From: Erysipelotrichaceae bacterium
GTDB taxonomy: Bacteria > Bacillota_I > Bacilli_A > Erysipelotrichales > Erysipelotrichaceae
Direction of reading: 5' to 3'
NCBI GenBank assembly: GCA_024709285.1
Contig: JANJWY010000204.1
Location: forward strand, 1 to 9,262
DNA: 9,262 nucleotides
The notes under the pieces: generated by a model
Seen by the model: the letters and a program-made list of their open reading frames with translations, nothing else
Database searches by the model: none
Told to the model about the DNA's origin: nothing
In this document: one piece after another, positions 1 to 7,039 of the stretch
Layout of the letters: each line of letters opens with the position of its first letter
Position numbering within the stretch: position 1 is the stretch's first letter
Position numbers and translations under genes: made by a program

Positions 1-1
1 A

Positions 2-448
2 GAACACCGCGCTAACCTGGTCTTAGGTCAATGGGTGACATTAAGGTCTAGACCAGCTGAATTAAGGTATTATTCAGGTCATTATACTAAAAACAGTGTT
101 GGCATCTATGAAGCAGATGCTTTCCCAATTCCAGTAAAGAGTATTAAAGGCTTGTGTGACGTTGAATTTCATATAGACCAAATTCAAGTCACATCCAAAT
201 TAAAAAAAATGGATGCGATCCACTTCGATTATCAAAACATCGCAAGACATACTTTTGAACTGTATGGACTGGATGACTATGAATCGACTTACGGCGATGC
301 ACATACGCCTTTGGAAGTTCTGATGAACAATATCGAATTATCCAATGAGTCCATCATCGTATTCGCATTCACATTTGAGAACAACACAGCACCTGCAACC
401 TTGAAGCATTTCATCCATCAATTATTGCACTTAAAATTTTTCTATTAA
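2..448 (+). CDS. Unidentified protein, C-terminal 148 residues (5' end outside window)
   Basis: The reading frame is open to the left edge, so this is the 3' part of a longer gene. A GTG at position 35 could be mistaken for a start, but codons before it continue the frame (reading EHRANLVLGQWVTLRS) and no Shine-Dalgarno site precedes it. The visible part is soluble-looking, with no membrane segment or signal peptide. It holds several beta-strand-like stretches (around CDVEFHIDQIQV and SIIVFAFTFE) and a short helical tail ending in LKFFY. I do not recognise the family and see no catalytic motif. It ends with TAA directly before a clear intrinsic terminator, so it is the last gene of its transcript. 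That it is a real coding region is fairly sure; its function is unknown. Confidence 0.7.
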   Translation, partial: EHRANLVLGQWVTLRSRPAELRYYSGHYTKNSVGIYEADAFPIPVKSIKGLCDVEFHIDQIQVTSKLKKMDAIHFDYQNIARHTFELYGLDDYESTYGDAHTPLEVLMNNIELSNESIIVFAFTFENNTAPATLKHFIHQLLHLKFFY

Positions 449-451
449 ATT

Positions 452-473
452 GACATCTCACGATGTCTTTTTT
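452..473 (+). terminator. Intrinsic terminator after the partial gene
   Basis: A perfect 6-bp stem (GACATC 452-457 with GATGTC 462-467) closes a four-base loop and is followed at once by six T (468-473). It starts three bases after the upstream stop codon and precedes the promoter of the GGDEF gene. Confidence 0.85.
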
Positions 474-502
474 CATTCAAAAACTCGTGATTTCGGGATA
501 TT

Positions 503-511
503 TGGTATAAT
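503..511 (+). promoter_or_regulatory. Extended -10 promoter of the GGDEF gene
   Basis: TGGTATAAT is a consensus -10 hexamer (506-511) with an upstream TGN extension. No good -35 box is visible at 16-18 bp spacing. This is typical of extended -10 promoters. The position is 34 bases before the first possible start and just after the upstream terminator. Confidence 0.65.
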
Positions 512-531
512 AAAAGTGTGTATATAAAAGT

Positions 532-539
532 AGAAGGTG
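532..539 (+). promoter_or_regulatory. Ribosome binding site that sets the GGDEF start at 546
   Basis: AGAAGGTG lies six bases before ATG 546. GTG 537 falls inside this site and ATG 540 abuts it, so neither upstream codon can be the start although both are in frame. Confidence 0.8.
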
Positions 540-545
540 ATGATT

Positions 546-2081
546 ATGCATGAATTTTTAATGATTTTATTGGTTATGGTTGGATTTATGTCATTCATCC
601 CTGTGGTGAATTTATTTAAAAGTAGACGTGAGGAAAAATACCGTTGTTTAAAGTTATTGATGCTCACTACCTTCATTTGGACTGTGCTCATCTTTATTGA
701 AAGAATATCTTCAGTATCTTTCATTGTGTACCATGCCCATTTATTGGGATACCCTATGAAATTCATGGTGATGGTGTTTTCTCTGTGTACCATATATGAT
801 TATGTGGAAGAAAAATTACCGAAGATTGTGTTAGCGATATTGATGTTGTTAGGGTTAACAGAAGTGGTTCTTTCTTTCACCAATAACCTATACTCATGGT
901 TTATTAAACTTTCACTTGAAGAAATGACGGTATTTTCAGACTTATATTTTGCTGATAATGGGCCATTATATCTTTATCACCTGATATTTACTTACGCCGT
1001 GATGGTCTACGCCATCGTCGCGTTATTCTATTATGTGATTAAAAAGAAAGATACCATTCGCAGTTATGAAGCAGTCACGAAAACCATCACAGTAGCGGTG
1101 GTGGTGGTATTAGCCCTTAACTTGATCGATTTATTATTCATTGATACAGATATCGATTTGACATATATATCACTCGCATTTGGAACATTCATCTTGTATC
1201 GTGTGGTTTATACGAACGATATGATTTTTAACCTACTTACGAGCGGTCGTGGAAAAATCCTGTCGAATATGAGAGAACTCTATATCTTAACGGATTCCGA
1301 TAAACGAATTGTTGAATTCAGTGAATTACTTTCAACCAAATATGGGGTTAAACCTGCCGATTATGTTGGTAAAAAACTCGACACCTTGTATGAGGGTTTA
1401 AAAGAACAAATTGTGTTTTATAGAAACTATGAAGTCGATGTTGAAGTAGCTCAAAACAAAGACCATTATCACGTCAGAGAACGTAAATTCTATATTCAAA
1501 AAAACCATTATGGATACATGATTCTTCTTTACGATGAAACCCAAGTCTTCAAGTTATTGAGGGAACTCAATCAGCTATCAAACTTTGACGCAATGACGGG
1601 ATTAAACAACCGCAATTACATTGAAAACAAGTTGAAGATTTATAATAACCAACCAAATTTAGGCATCATATCTTTGGATTTAAATGGCCTCAAAGTCAAT
1701 AATGATTATTTAGGACACGAACGTGGCGATTACTTATTAAAGGCAGTATCGAATAAAATTAAGCAAGCCATGTCTACAGTAGATAAAAAAGAAATCGCCA
1801 GAATTGGCGGCGATGAATTCTTGATCATCATCCCAAACACAGAAGAAAAAACATTATTGGCGTTAAAAGACCAGATATTATCGCTATGTGACAATCCAAA
1901 CATCATGGATATAATCAGCGTATCGATTGGTATGGCTTTTGATTCAACAGGTGAACAGTTGATTTATGACTTAATCAAAAAAGCCGATGAATCGATGTAT
2001 CAAATGAAAAATGATACGAGCTTAAAATACACAAAAGACATCATCGCTTATGTGAAGAAGAAAACGGAATACATGAGATAA
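546..2081 (+). CDS. Membrane-bound diguanylate cyclase (7TM sensor + GGDEF)
   Basis: Predicted to make cyclic di-GMP from two GTP at the inner face of the membrane. The 511-residue protein has about seven hydrophobic helices (roughly residues 4-24, 36-52, 56-80, 92-111, 141-164, 180-199, 204-221), resembling the N-terminal 7TM sensor of some histidine kinases. A PAS-like linker follows (about 240-335), then a GGDEF domain (about 345-505). The catalytic features are intact: DAMTGLNNR at the domain entry, metal-binding D378 in DLNGLKVNND, N386 and D395 for guanine, and GGDEF at 421-425. The inhibitory RxxD site expected five residues before GGDEF is replaced by VDKK, so product feedback inhibition is probably absent. 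No EAL domain is attached. It is a single-gene unit with its own promoter and terminator. The ligand of the sensor region cannot be told. Confidence 0.9.
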   Translation: MHEFLMILLVMVGFMSFIPVVNLFKSRREEKYRCLKLLMLTTFIWTVLIFIERISSVSFIVYHAHLLGYPMKFMVMVFSLCTIYDYVEEKLPKIVLAILMLLGLTEVVLSFTNNLYSWFIKLSLEEMTVFSDLYFADNGPLYLYHLIFTYAVMVYAIVALFYYVIKKKDTIRSYEAVTKTITVAVVVVLALNLIDLLFIDTDIDLTYISLAFGTFILYRVVYTNDMIFNLLTSGRGKILSNMRELYILTDSDKRIVEFSELLSTKYGVKPADYVGKKLDTLYEGLKEQIVFYRNYEVDVEVAQNKDHYHVRERKFYIQKNHYGYMILLYDETQVFKLLRELNQLSNFDAMTGLNNRNYIENKLKIYNNQPNLGIISLDLNGLKVNNDYLGHERGDYLLKAVSNKIKQAMSTVDKKEIARIGGDEFLIIIPNTEEKTLLALKDQILSLCDNPNIMDIISVSIGMAFDSTGEQLIYDLIKKADESMYQMKNDTSLKYTKDIIAYVKKKTEYMR

Positions 2082-2088
2082 AACCTTT

Positions 2089-2120
2089 AAGAGAGATTGT
2101 GTGAAGCAATCTCTTTTATT
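2089..2120 (+). terminator. Intrinsic terminator after the GGDEF gene
   Basis: AGAGATTG (2092-2099) pairs with CAATCTCT (2107-2114) around a seven-base loop, and the stem may extend to 2089/2117 through a G-T pair. It is followed by an interrupted T-rich tail (TTTTATTTAT). The tail is weaker than at the other terminators, so some readthrough into the lipoprotein gene is possible. Confidence 0.7.
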
Positions 2121-2188
2121 TATATGTAAATCAAAATCTTTAGAATATGAAAAGTAACATAATTGAAGACTTAAAAGCATATTTTTAG

Positions 2189-2194
2189 TATAAT
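2189..2194 (+). promoter_or_regulatory. -10 box of the lipoprotein gene
   Basis: Consensus TATAAT sits 19 bases before the ATG at 2214. The best -35-like hexamer is TTGAAG at 2163-2168, but its 20-bp spacing is too long to be convincing. A Shine-Dalgarno site AAGAGG (2201-2206) follows. Confidence 0.5.
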
Positions 2195-2213
2195 CTATAC
2201 AAGAGGTTCACAT

Positions 2214-4304
2214 ATGAAAAAAACATGTCTTTTTATAACAACCCTAACTTTGATGATCATTGTCGTTTCCATCTTGGTAGGCTGTACCAAAACAAAACTA
2301 TCTCACACATCCGAAGGTATAACCACATCCGCACGTATTCATGACGGTGATTTTTACATATATAATGGAAAAAAGATGGAAAAATCGTTCATCAAAGGTG
2401 TCAATATTGGGGCAACCAAACCGGGCTATTTTCCTGGTGAGCTCGCCATTACAAAAACCGAATACATCCGATGGTTTTTTCAAATCTCTGAAATGAACGC
2501 GAACACGATTCGCGTATACACCACCATGACGCCTGCTTTTTATGACGCATTGTTCGAATTCAATGAACGCAGTCGAAAGAAACTCTATGTGATGCATGGC
2601 TTATGGCTCAATGAAGACAAGATTAAGGCGATTCATGATCCTTACGCTGAAAATGAACATCTTTTACAAGAGTTCATCTCGGATGGACAAAACTTGGTCG
2701 ATATCTTTCATGGCAATAAAACGTTAGACCCTAGACCAGGCTTCGCCAGTGGGACTTATACATACGATATTTCAAAATACATCATTGGTTGGGTACTCGG
2801 CGTAGAGTGGGACCCATCCTTCGTCAATAACACCAATCAATTACACCCAACCCTCAATCATTTTGAAGGACAATTTTTATATACAGAAAACGCATCCCCA
2901 TTTGAAGCATTTCTTGCGAAAGCAGGGGATGCGATCTTATCTTATGAAGCAGAACACTATCAAACCACCAGACCGTTATCCTATACCAATTGGTTAACCA
3001 CAGACCCATTGACTCATCCCAATGAACCTGATCCTAAAGAAGATATGGCAAGTGTCGATGTAGAACACATCAAAACCACGAAAAAAGCCTTTGCAGGTCA
3101 GTTCGCTTCTTATCATGTGTATCCGTATTATCCAGAGTTTATGAATTTTTCAACCGACTTGATCGATGCTTATGACCCAATCAATACCTACCGTGCTTAT
3201 TTAGATCAACTGAATGCTTACCACACGATGCCCGTGTTGGTTGCTGAATTTGGTGTACCTGCATCGCGTGGTAAAGCCCATGATGCGAGATATTCTGGAT
3301 TTAATCAAGGTCAACACACGGAAAAGGAACAAGGTGAAATGCTGGTATCGATGATTAAAGACATCCACGATGCCGGTAGTATAGGCGCACTCATCTTTGC
3401 GTGGCAAGATGAGTGGTTCAAACGTACTTGGAATACGATGGATTTTGACCTAGAGTGGCAAAGACCGTTTTGGAGTAACGTTGAAACCAATGAACAGATG
3501 TTTGGGCTTTTATCCTTTGAACCAGGCGAAACCCTCAAAATCAAACTCGATGGCAGTATTGCTGATTGGGAAGATGTACCTTATGTTCAAATGGATGATT
3601 TACACTTAAAAGCAACCCAAGATGAACGCTATATCTATCTTTTGGTAGAACTCAATGGTCATGTCAATGAACCCATTTATATTGGTATCGATACCATTCC
3701 AAATCAAGGGAACTTGAGTTATCCTTCGAAGCAAATCACATTCAATCGAGATGCAGACTTTTTAATAACCATAGATGAAACCTCAAGAATCGAGGTAGAC
3801 CCTTATTATGACGCATTCAGTCATTTATATGGGGATGTATTAGATATGATTGATAAGCCACTCGGGATGTATACCATCAACAGTGGATTGTTTACAGGGA
3901 TGTATCATGCGTTATCGAAAGAATTACACATCCATGGTACCAATGAAGTTATTCCTTTTTCAAAATACGAAGCTGGTTTATTCAGAGAAGGCATATCTGA
4001 TCCATCAGACCCAAACTACAATTCATTAGCGGATTATTATCAAACCAACGATTATATTGAAATTCGTATCCCGTATTTATTACTCAATATCATGGATCCT
4101 TCAACCAAAACCAGAATGGCAAACTTTAAAGGTGACAATGTCTTTGCAGGAGAACCGTTTGACTATATTTATATAGGAGCAAGTACAGGTAATGACTCAA
4201 TGTTCTTAGCACCATATACTTGGGATAATTGGGGATTACCAACGTATCATGAACGATTGAAGCAGTCATATTATATTGTGCAAGATACATTTCGAATATA
4301 CTAA
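2214..4304 (+). CDS. Surface lipoprotein, glycoside hydrolase-like (TIM barrel) with sugar-binding-like C-terminus
   Basis: A 696-residue exported lipoprotein. The signal peptide has lysines 2-3, a hydrophobic core and lipobox LVGC, with lipidated Cys24. Residues about 55-400 look like the (beta/alpha)8 barrel of retaining glycoside hydrolases of the GH5/GH2/GH72 type. FIKGVNIGATKPGYFPGE (59-76) and NANTIRVYTTM match the first strands. GWVLGVEWDP supplies a candidate acid/base E198, and PVLVAEFGVPA a candidate nucleophile E345. IFAWQDEWFKRTW closes the barrel. A second region starts near 443 with KLDGSIADWEDVP, which resembles carbohydrate-binding beta-sandwich modules of the CBM9/DOMON type and reaches the C-terminus. 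The protein probably cleaves or rearranges a polysaccharide at the cell surface. The exact family and substrate cannot be assigned by eye; a transglycosylase role is equally possible. Confidence 0.75.
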   Translation: MKKTCLFITTLTLMIIVVSILVGCTKTKLSHTSEGITTSARIHDGDFYIYNGKKMEKSFIKGVNIGATKPGYFPGELAITKTEYIRWFFQISEMNANTIRVYTTMTPAFYDALFEFNERSRKKLYVMHGLWLNEDKIKAIHDPYAENEHLLQEFISDGQNLVDIFHGNKTLDPRPGFASGTYTYDISKYIIGWVLGVEWDPSFVNNTNQLHPTLNHFEGQFLYTENASPFEAFLAKAGDAILSYEAEHYQTTRPLSYTNWLTTDPLTHPNEPDPKEDMASVDVEHIKTTKKAFAGQFASYHVYPYYPEFMNFSTDLIDAYDPINTYRAYLDQLNAYHTMPVLVAEFGVPASRGKAHDARYSGFNQGQHTEKEQGEMLVSMIKDIHDAGSIGALIFAWQDEWFKRTWNTMDFDLEWQRPFWSNVETNEQMFGLLSFEPGETLKIKLDGSIADWEDVPYVQMDDLHLKATQDERYIYLLVELNGHVNEPIYIGIDTIPNQGNLSYPSKQITFNRDADFLITIDETSRIEVDPYYDAFSHLYGDVLDMIDKPLGMYTINSGLFTGMYHALSKELHIHGTNEVIPFSKYEAGLFREGISDPSDPNYNSLADYYQTNDYIEIRIPYLLLNIMDPSTKTRMANFKGDNVFAGEPFDYIYIGASTGNDSMFLAPYTWDNWGLPTYHERLKQSYYIVQDTFRIY

Positions 4305-4325
4305 CTAAGCAAATATGAATAGACT

Positions 4326-4373
4326 ACCCTTAAGCGTGGACAAAATTCTACGATTAAGAGGTTACCGTTTTAT
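4326..4373 (+). terminator. Imperfect hairpin between lipoprotein and regulator genes, possible terminator
   Basis: CTTAAGCGTGGA (4329-4340) pairs with TCTACGATTAAG (4347-4358) with one mismatch and one G-T pair around a six-base loop. An A bulge and three more pairs extend it to 4326/4362. The following T tract is short (GTTTTAT, 4367-4373) and begins five bases after the stem, so it may be a weak terminator or a leader hairpin of the regulator mRNA. I saw no convincing separate promoter for the regulator in this 104-base gap. Confidence 0.4.
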
Positions 4374-4408
4374 CTACTTTCTAGTACACTCACATTGGAG
4401 GTGCTATC

Positions 4409-5554
4409 ATGGATGTTAAGAAAACAGGCACATTATTAAAGTCACTAAGATTATCAAAAGGGTATACTCAACAACAAGTAGCAGACGCGTTACTGGTTAG
4501 TCCAAAAACCATATCAAAATGGGAAAATGGTGATGGACTTCCAGACATCTCAATTATTACAGCAGTAGCAGATTTGTATGAAGTCAGTGTAGACACTTTA
4601 CTTAGAGGTAAAATAACAGAAGAAACGACGATTCAACCTGCAAAGACGCATCGAATTAATCAAATGCTTGCGTACAAACTTTTTAGCAAGTTGATGTTAT
4701 TTCTCTATATATCATTGGGTATAAATTTGTTCGGTATCATTTTAGGTGTTGTTTTGTACAGTTACATGTTCTATTTATCCATTGTTATTGTGAGTTTATT
4801 CTTTATCATCAGCATTATTACATTTGTTTTGGGATATGTCCACTATCAAAATATGCGAGAAATGAGCGATGATGACAATATAAACTGTGCATACGATCTA
4901 AATAAAACAAAAGTTCGTCGATTAATTTGGTGGATTGTGCTAATTGATACAATTATCTTTTATGCACTTCTGATTGGATTCGTTTCATGGAGCAATATGT
5001 TCATATTTCAATTTCTACAGGGATTCATCATTGAAGGACCGATTTTGTTAATACTATTTGTTTATAGTTCTAGAATTCTCTCGAAAACACTCAATGAACA
5101 AACTCTAGCATGGAATAAATTTTTAAGGACATCATTATTCTTTCTAATTTTGCTGATTATATTTTGTGGATTTCAATCCAGTTTTAAGTATTCAGAAATA
5201 ATCGATGGAGAACTTTCTAATACCATTATGGACGGGAATCTAAATTATTATCTAATGATATTTTTCTATCCGAATTTTTACATCTTTAGAGGGGTAGCTT
5301 TATTGTTTTTAATACTATCAGGCTTATTCGTTTTCCATTTTAACAAGAAAAATAAGAATAAGTTAGTATATATCCTACTATTAATCATAAGTTTACCAAT
5401 AGGATATTTTGTGAGTGCTGATTTAAACCACTTAGCAAGAATAACACTACATTACAATGATGTAATGATTAGTTATCAGTTCATTTACTATGTAGTTCTA
5501 TTCTTTATAGTAAGTAGTAAACTCAATAAAATAGTTGATAATCAATCCATTTAA
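4409..5554 (+). CDS. XRE-family regulator fused to a multi-pass membrane domain
   Basis: Predicted DNA-binding membrane protein of 381 residues. Residues 5-68 are a canonical XRE/HTH_3 domain: LKSLRLSKGYTQQQVADAL, then VSPKTISKWENGDGLPD, then a final helix ending VDTLLRG. After a short linker come about eight hydrophobic helices (roughly 92-117, 119-145, 171-193, 204-222, 241-258, 290-309, 318-337, 354-371). Such HTH-membrane fusions are common in Bacilli and Mollicutes and are thought to sense membrane or envelope state while bound to DNA; the signal here is unknown. The start is set by GGAGGTG (4397-4403), five bases upstream of ATG. The gene stands alone, with a hairpin before it and a strong terminator after it, so control of the downstream nuclease operon by this protein is possible but not shown. 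Confidence 0.85.
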   Translation: MDVKKTGTLLKSLRLSKGYTQQQVADALLVSPKTISKWENGDGLPDISIITAVADLYEVSVDTLLRGKITEETTIQPAKTHRINQMLAYKLFSKLMLFLYISLGINLFGIILGVVLYSYMFYLSIVIVSLFFIISIITFVLGYVHYQNMREMSDDDNINCAYDLNKTKVRRLIWWIVLIDTIIFYALLIGFVSWSNMFIFQFLQGFIIEGPILLILFVYSSRILSKTLNEQTLAWNKFLRTSLFFLILLIIFCGFQSSFKYSEIIDGELSNTIMDGNLNYYLMIFFYPNFYIFRGVALLFLILSGLFVFHFNKKNKNKLVYILLLIISLPIGYFVSADLNHLARITLHYNDVMISYQFIYYVVLFFIVSSKLNKIVDNQSI

Positions 5555-5561
5555 TGAAAAT

Positions 5562-5607
5562 AACCTGTATTTTTTTGGTCAATCCATAGAAATACAGGTT
5601 TTTCTTT
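5562..5607 (+). terminator. Strong intrinsic terminator after the regulator gene
   Basis: A perfect 11-bp stem (AACCTGTATTT 5562-5572 with AAATACAGGTT 5590-5600) carries a 17-base loop and is followed by TTTCTTT. It separates the regulator from the HIT-to-glycosylase operon. Confidence 0.9.
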
Positions 5608-5658
5608 GAATTTATGTATATTGATTAAATGTCGTAACGCATTTATTACAAAAAAAGG

Positions 5659-5664
5659 TATAAT
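5659..5664 (+). promoter_or_regulatory. -10 box of the HIT-HNH-GIY-YIG-glycosylase operon
   Basis: Consensus TATAAT lies 36 bases before the ATG at 5701, after the terminator and before a GGAGG site (5687-5691). No clear -35 hexamer is seen at normal spacing. Confidence 0.6.
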
Positions 5665-5683
5665 CTAAGTAATAGTTAATTAG
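5665..5683 (+). repeat. Imperfect palindrome at the operon start site, possible operator
   Basis: CTAAGTAA-TAG-TTAATTAG is an inverted repeat with 8-base arms and one mismatch. It begins at the base after the -10 box, so it covers the expected transcription start. A bound repressor here would block the promoter. In such AT-rich DNA chance palindromes are common, so confidence is low. Confidence 0.35.
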
Positions 5684-5700
5684 TTTGGAGGTTAACGTAC

Positions 5701-6066
5701 ATGTGTATTTTTTGTGAGCGAAAAGACAAGAAGATCATTTTTGAAAACGAGTATATTTACGTCATATATGATGGATTTCCAGTTAATCCTGGACATACAC
5801 TCATCATTACAAAAAGACATGTCTCAAACTATTTTGACACAACGATTGATGAAAAAAAATCTATTGATGAAGCACTCATGCTTATGAAAACAAAACTGGA
5901 TAAGGAATTTCATCCAGATGGCTATAACATCGGAATCAACAACGGTTTAGCTGCAGGCCAAACCATCATGCATCTACATGTCCATTTAATCCCTAGATAT
6001 CAAGGTGATATGGAGAATCCACGTGGAGGAGTACGAGGTGTCATTCCTCAGAAGCAATCATATTAA
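5701..6066 (+). CDS. HIT-family nucleotide hydrolase/transferase
   Basis: A 121-residue soluble histidine-triad protein expected to hydrolyse or transfer a nucleoside monophosphate from a phosphoester or phosphoramidate. The triad is HLHVHLIPRY at 91-100, with H91, H93 and H95; H93 is the expected catalytic nucleophile. NPGHTLIITKRH (29-40) and YNIGINNGLAAGQ (75-87) are classic flanking motifs. CIFC at residues 2-5 together with H40 and H91 may bind zinc, as in other CxxC-type HIT proteins. The tail PRGGVRGVIPQKQ resembles a HIT subgroup that I associate from memory with DNA helicase and nuclease clusters rather than housekeeping HinT. The start follows GGAGG with nine-base spacing. It is the first gene of the operon; its stop overlaps the next start as TAATG, so translation is probably coupled. 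The true substrate is unknown. Confidence 0.92.
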   Translation: MCIFCERKDKKIIFENEYIYVIYDGFPVNPGHTLIITKRHVSNYFDTTIDEKKSIDEALMLMKTKLDKEFHPDGYNIGINNGLAAGQTIMHLHVHLIPRYQGDMENPRGGVRGVIPQKQSY

Positions 6067-7025
6067 TGGATAGCTATATTAAAAAATGGTTTGATATCTT
6101 AAATGGAATGTCTAATGACAATACGTATAAATTAGCTTGGGGCAGGGCTATCATCGAATGCGTTTCAACCAATCAAGGTAGTGAAGTTGGTGCTAATTAC
6201 CGAATCCATTTTGATGAGATTGCGAGAAATATGATGAAGTACTATTGGAATCAAACTTTCTTTTTCGGATTGAAACAAAGTGCTAGTCATGAGTATCCGC
6301 CAGTGGTTTTACAATTAACAAATGATTTGATTAATCACTATAAAAATATAGAATCAAATATACCTGTATGGTTCGATAAAGCGATTCATAAAATTGATAA
6401 TAAAATTGTTGAACACACGATAAAAAGCATTTCAACCGTATTAACTCAAAATGTGTCATGGCGTTTTATGAATATAGACCATGGTGTAATTACAGTATAT
6501 GACCTTAATATAAAAAATAGATACATTGAAATCGGATTAGAAGATTCAAAATTACTCATTTCATATAGCGAAGTTTTAACACAATTGTTTAATTATAAAT
6601 GGGCTCAATTACTGGAAAAATACAATACACAACCACGTATTGTTTCGAAAGTAAAAGGCTCATCAGACAATAAGCTGAAACGCAATAATTTAGCCAAGTA
6701 CAAAGATATTTTAATGATGCTTTACAAAGATGATATTCGAGATTTTTATACCGATGAGATTATCAGTATGAATGACATATCCATTGATCACTTTATTCCA
6801 TGGTCTTATATGTATTCAGATGATTTATGGAATTTAGTCATAACATCAAAATCCAATAATAGTTCAAAATCCAATCGTCCTCCGAAGGATGACTATATTG
6901 CGAAACTTGAGGAAAGAAATAAGCAATTGTTAGAGGTCATTCAAGACCCAAGACAAAAAGAAGAATTGATGGAATCATTGGAGCATCACTATGTTACCAA
7001 GTTCTATCAGTCATTAATATCATAA
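6066..7025 (+). CDS. HNH endonuclease with Cas9-like HNH motif and unknown N-terminal domain
   Basis: A 319-residue protein. Residues 238-273 hold a complete HNH (ββα-metal) nuclease motif: ISIDHFIPWSYMYSDDLWNL followed by V, a short linker and NNSSKSNRPP. D241-H242 correspond to the metal ligand and general base, N256 to the central Asn, and N265 to the second metal ligand; the spacing parallels the Cas9 HNH (DHIVPQS ... NKVL ... NRGKS). No RuvC motifs, zinc cysteines or membrane segments are present. Residues 1-200 are unrecognised: they include WGRAIIECVS and several helices rich in aromatic residues, and could be a target-recognition domain. KLKRNNLAKYKDILMMLYKDDI (203-224) leads into the nuclease. 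It begins on the last base of the HIT stop codon, with no strong ribosome site of its own apparent, implying coupled synthesis. Predicted to cut DNA; target unknown. Confidence 0.85.
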   Translation: MDSYIKKWFDILNGMSNDNTYKLAWGRAIIECVSTNQGSEVGANYRIHFDEIARNMMKYYWNQTFFFGLKQSASHEYPPVVLQLTNDLINHYKNIESNIPVWFDKAIHKIDNKIVEHTIKSISTVLTQNVSWRFMNIDHGVITVYDLNIKNRYIEIGLEDSKLLISYSEVLTQLFNYKWAQLLEKYNTQPRIVSKVKGSSDNKLKRNNLAKYKDILMMLYKDDIRDFYTDEIISMNDISIDHFIPWSYMYSDDLWNLVITSKSNNSSKSNRPPKDDYIAKLEERNKQLLEVIQDPRQKEELMESLEHHYVTKFYQSLIS

Positions 7026-7029
7026 GGAG
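7023..7029 (+). promoter_or_regulatory. Ribosome binding site for the GIY-YIG gene
   Basis: TAAGGAG, overlapping the HNH stop codon, lies 10 bases before ATG 7040 and only 4 before the in-frame TTG 7034. The ATG is favoured by codon and spacing, removing two residues from the longest frame. Confidence 0.6.
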
Positions 7030-7039
7030 TGATTTGAAT

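Noticed and set aside
35..37. GTG as the start of the first gene
   Set aside because: The frame is open upstream to the window edge with plausible protein sequence and there is no ribosome binding site, so the gene is cut by the window.
473..793. Minus-strand open frame of 106 codons
   Set aside because: It lies opposite the promoter and first helices of the GGDEF gene, has no ribosome binding site signal I could see, and its product looks like no protein family.
2298..3544. Three minus-strand open frames of 68-99 codons
   Set aside because: All are opposite the lipoprotein gene, whose own frame has a signal peptide and domain motifs; they are antisense shadows.
4385..4390. TACACT as the -10 box of the XRE regulator gene
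   Set aside because: It is only six bases before the Shine-Dalgarno site, so transcription would begin at or within the ribosome binding site.
5665..5683. Riboswitch in the leader of the HIT operon
   Set aside because: The leader is under 40 bases with only a small imperfect palindrome, too short for a known riboswitch with expression platform.
6765..6890. HNH gene as a Cas9 or IscB remnant
   Set aside because: Only the HNH motif is shared. There are no RuvC motifs, no bridge helix, and I saw no CRISPR repeats or guide-RNA-like structure in the window.
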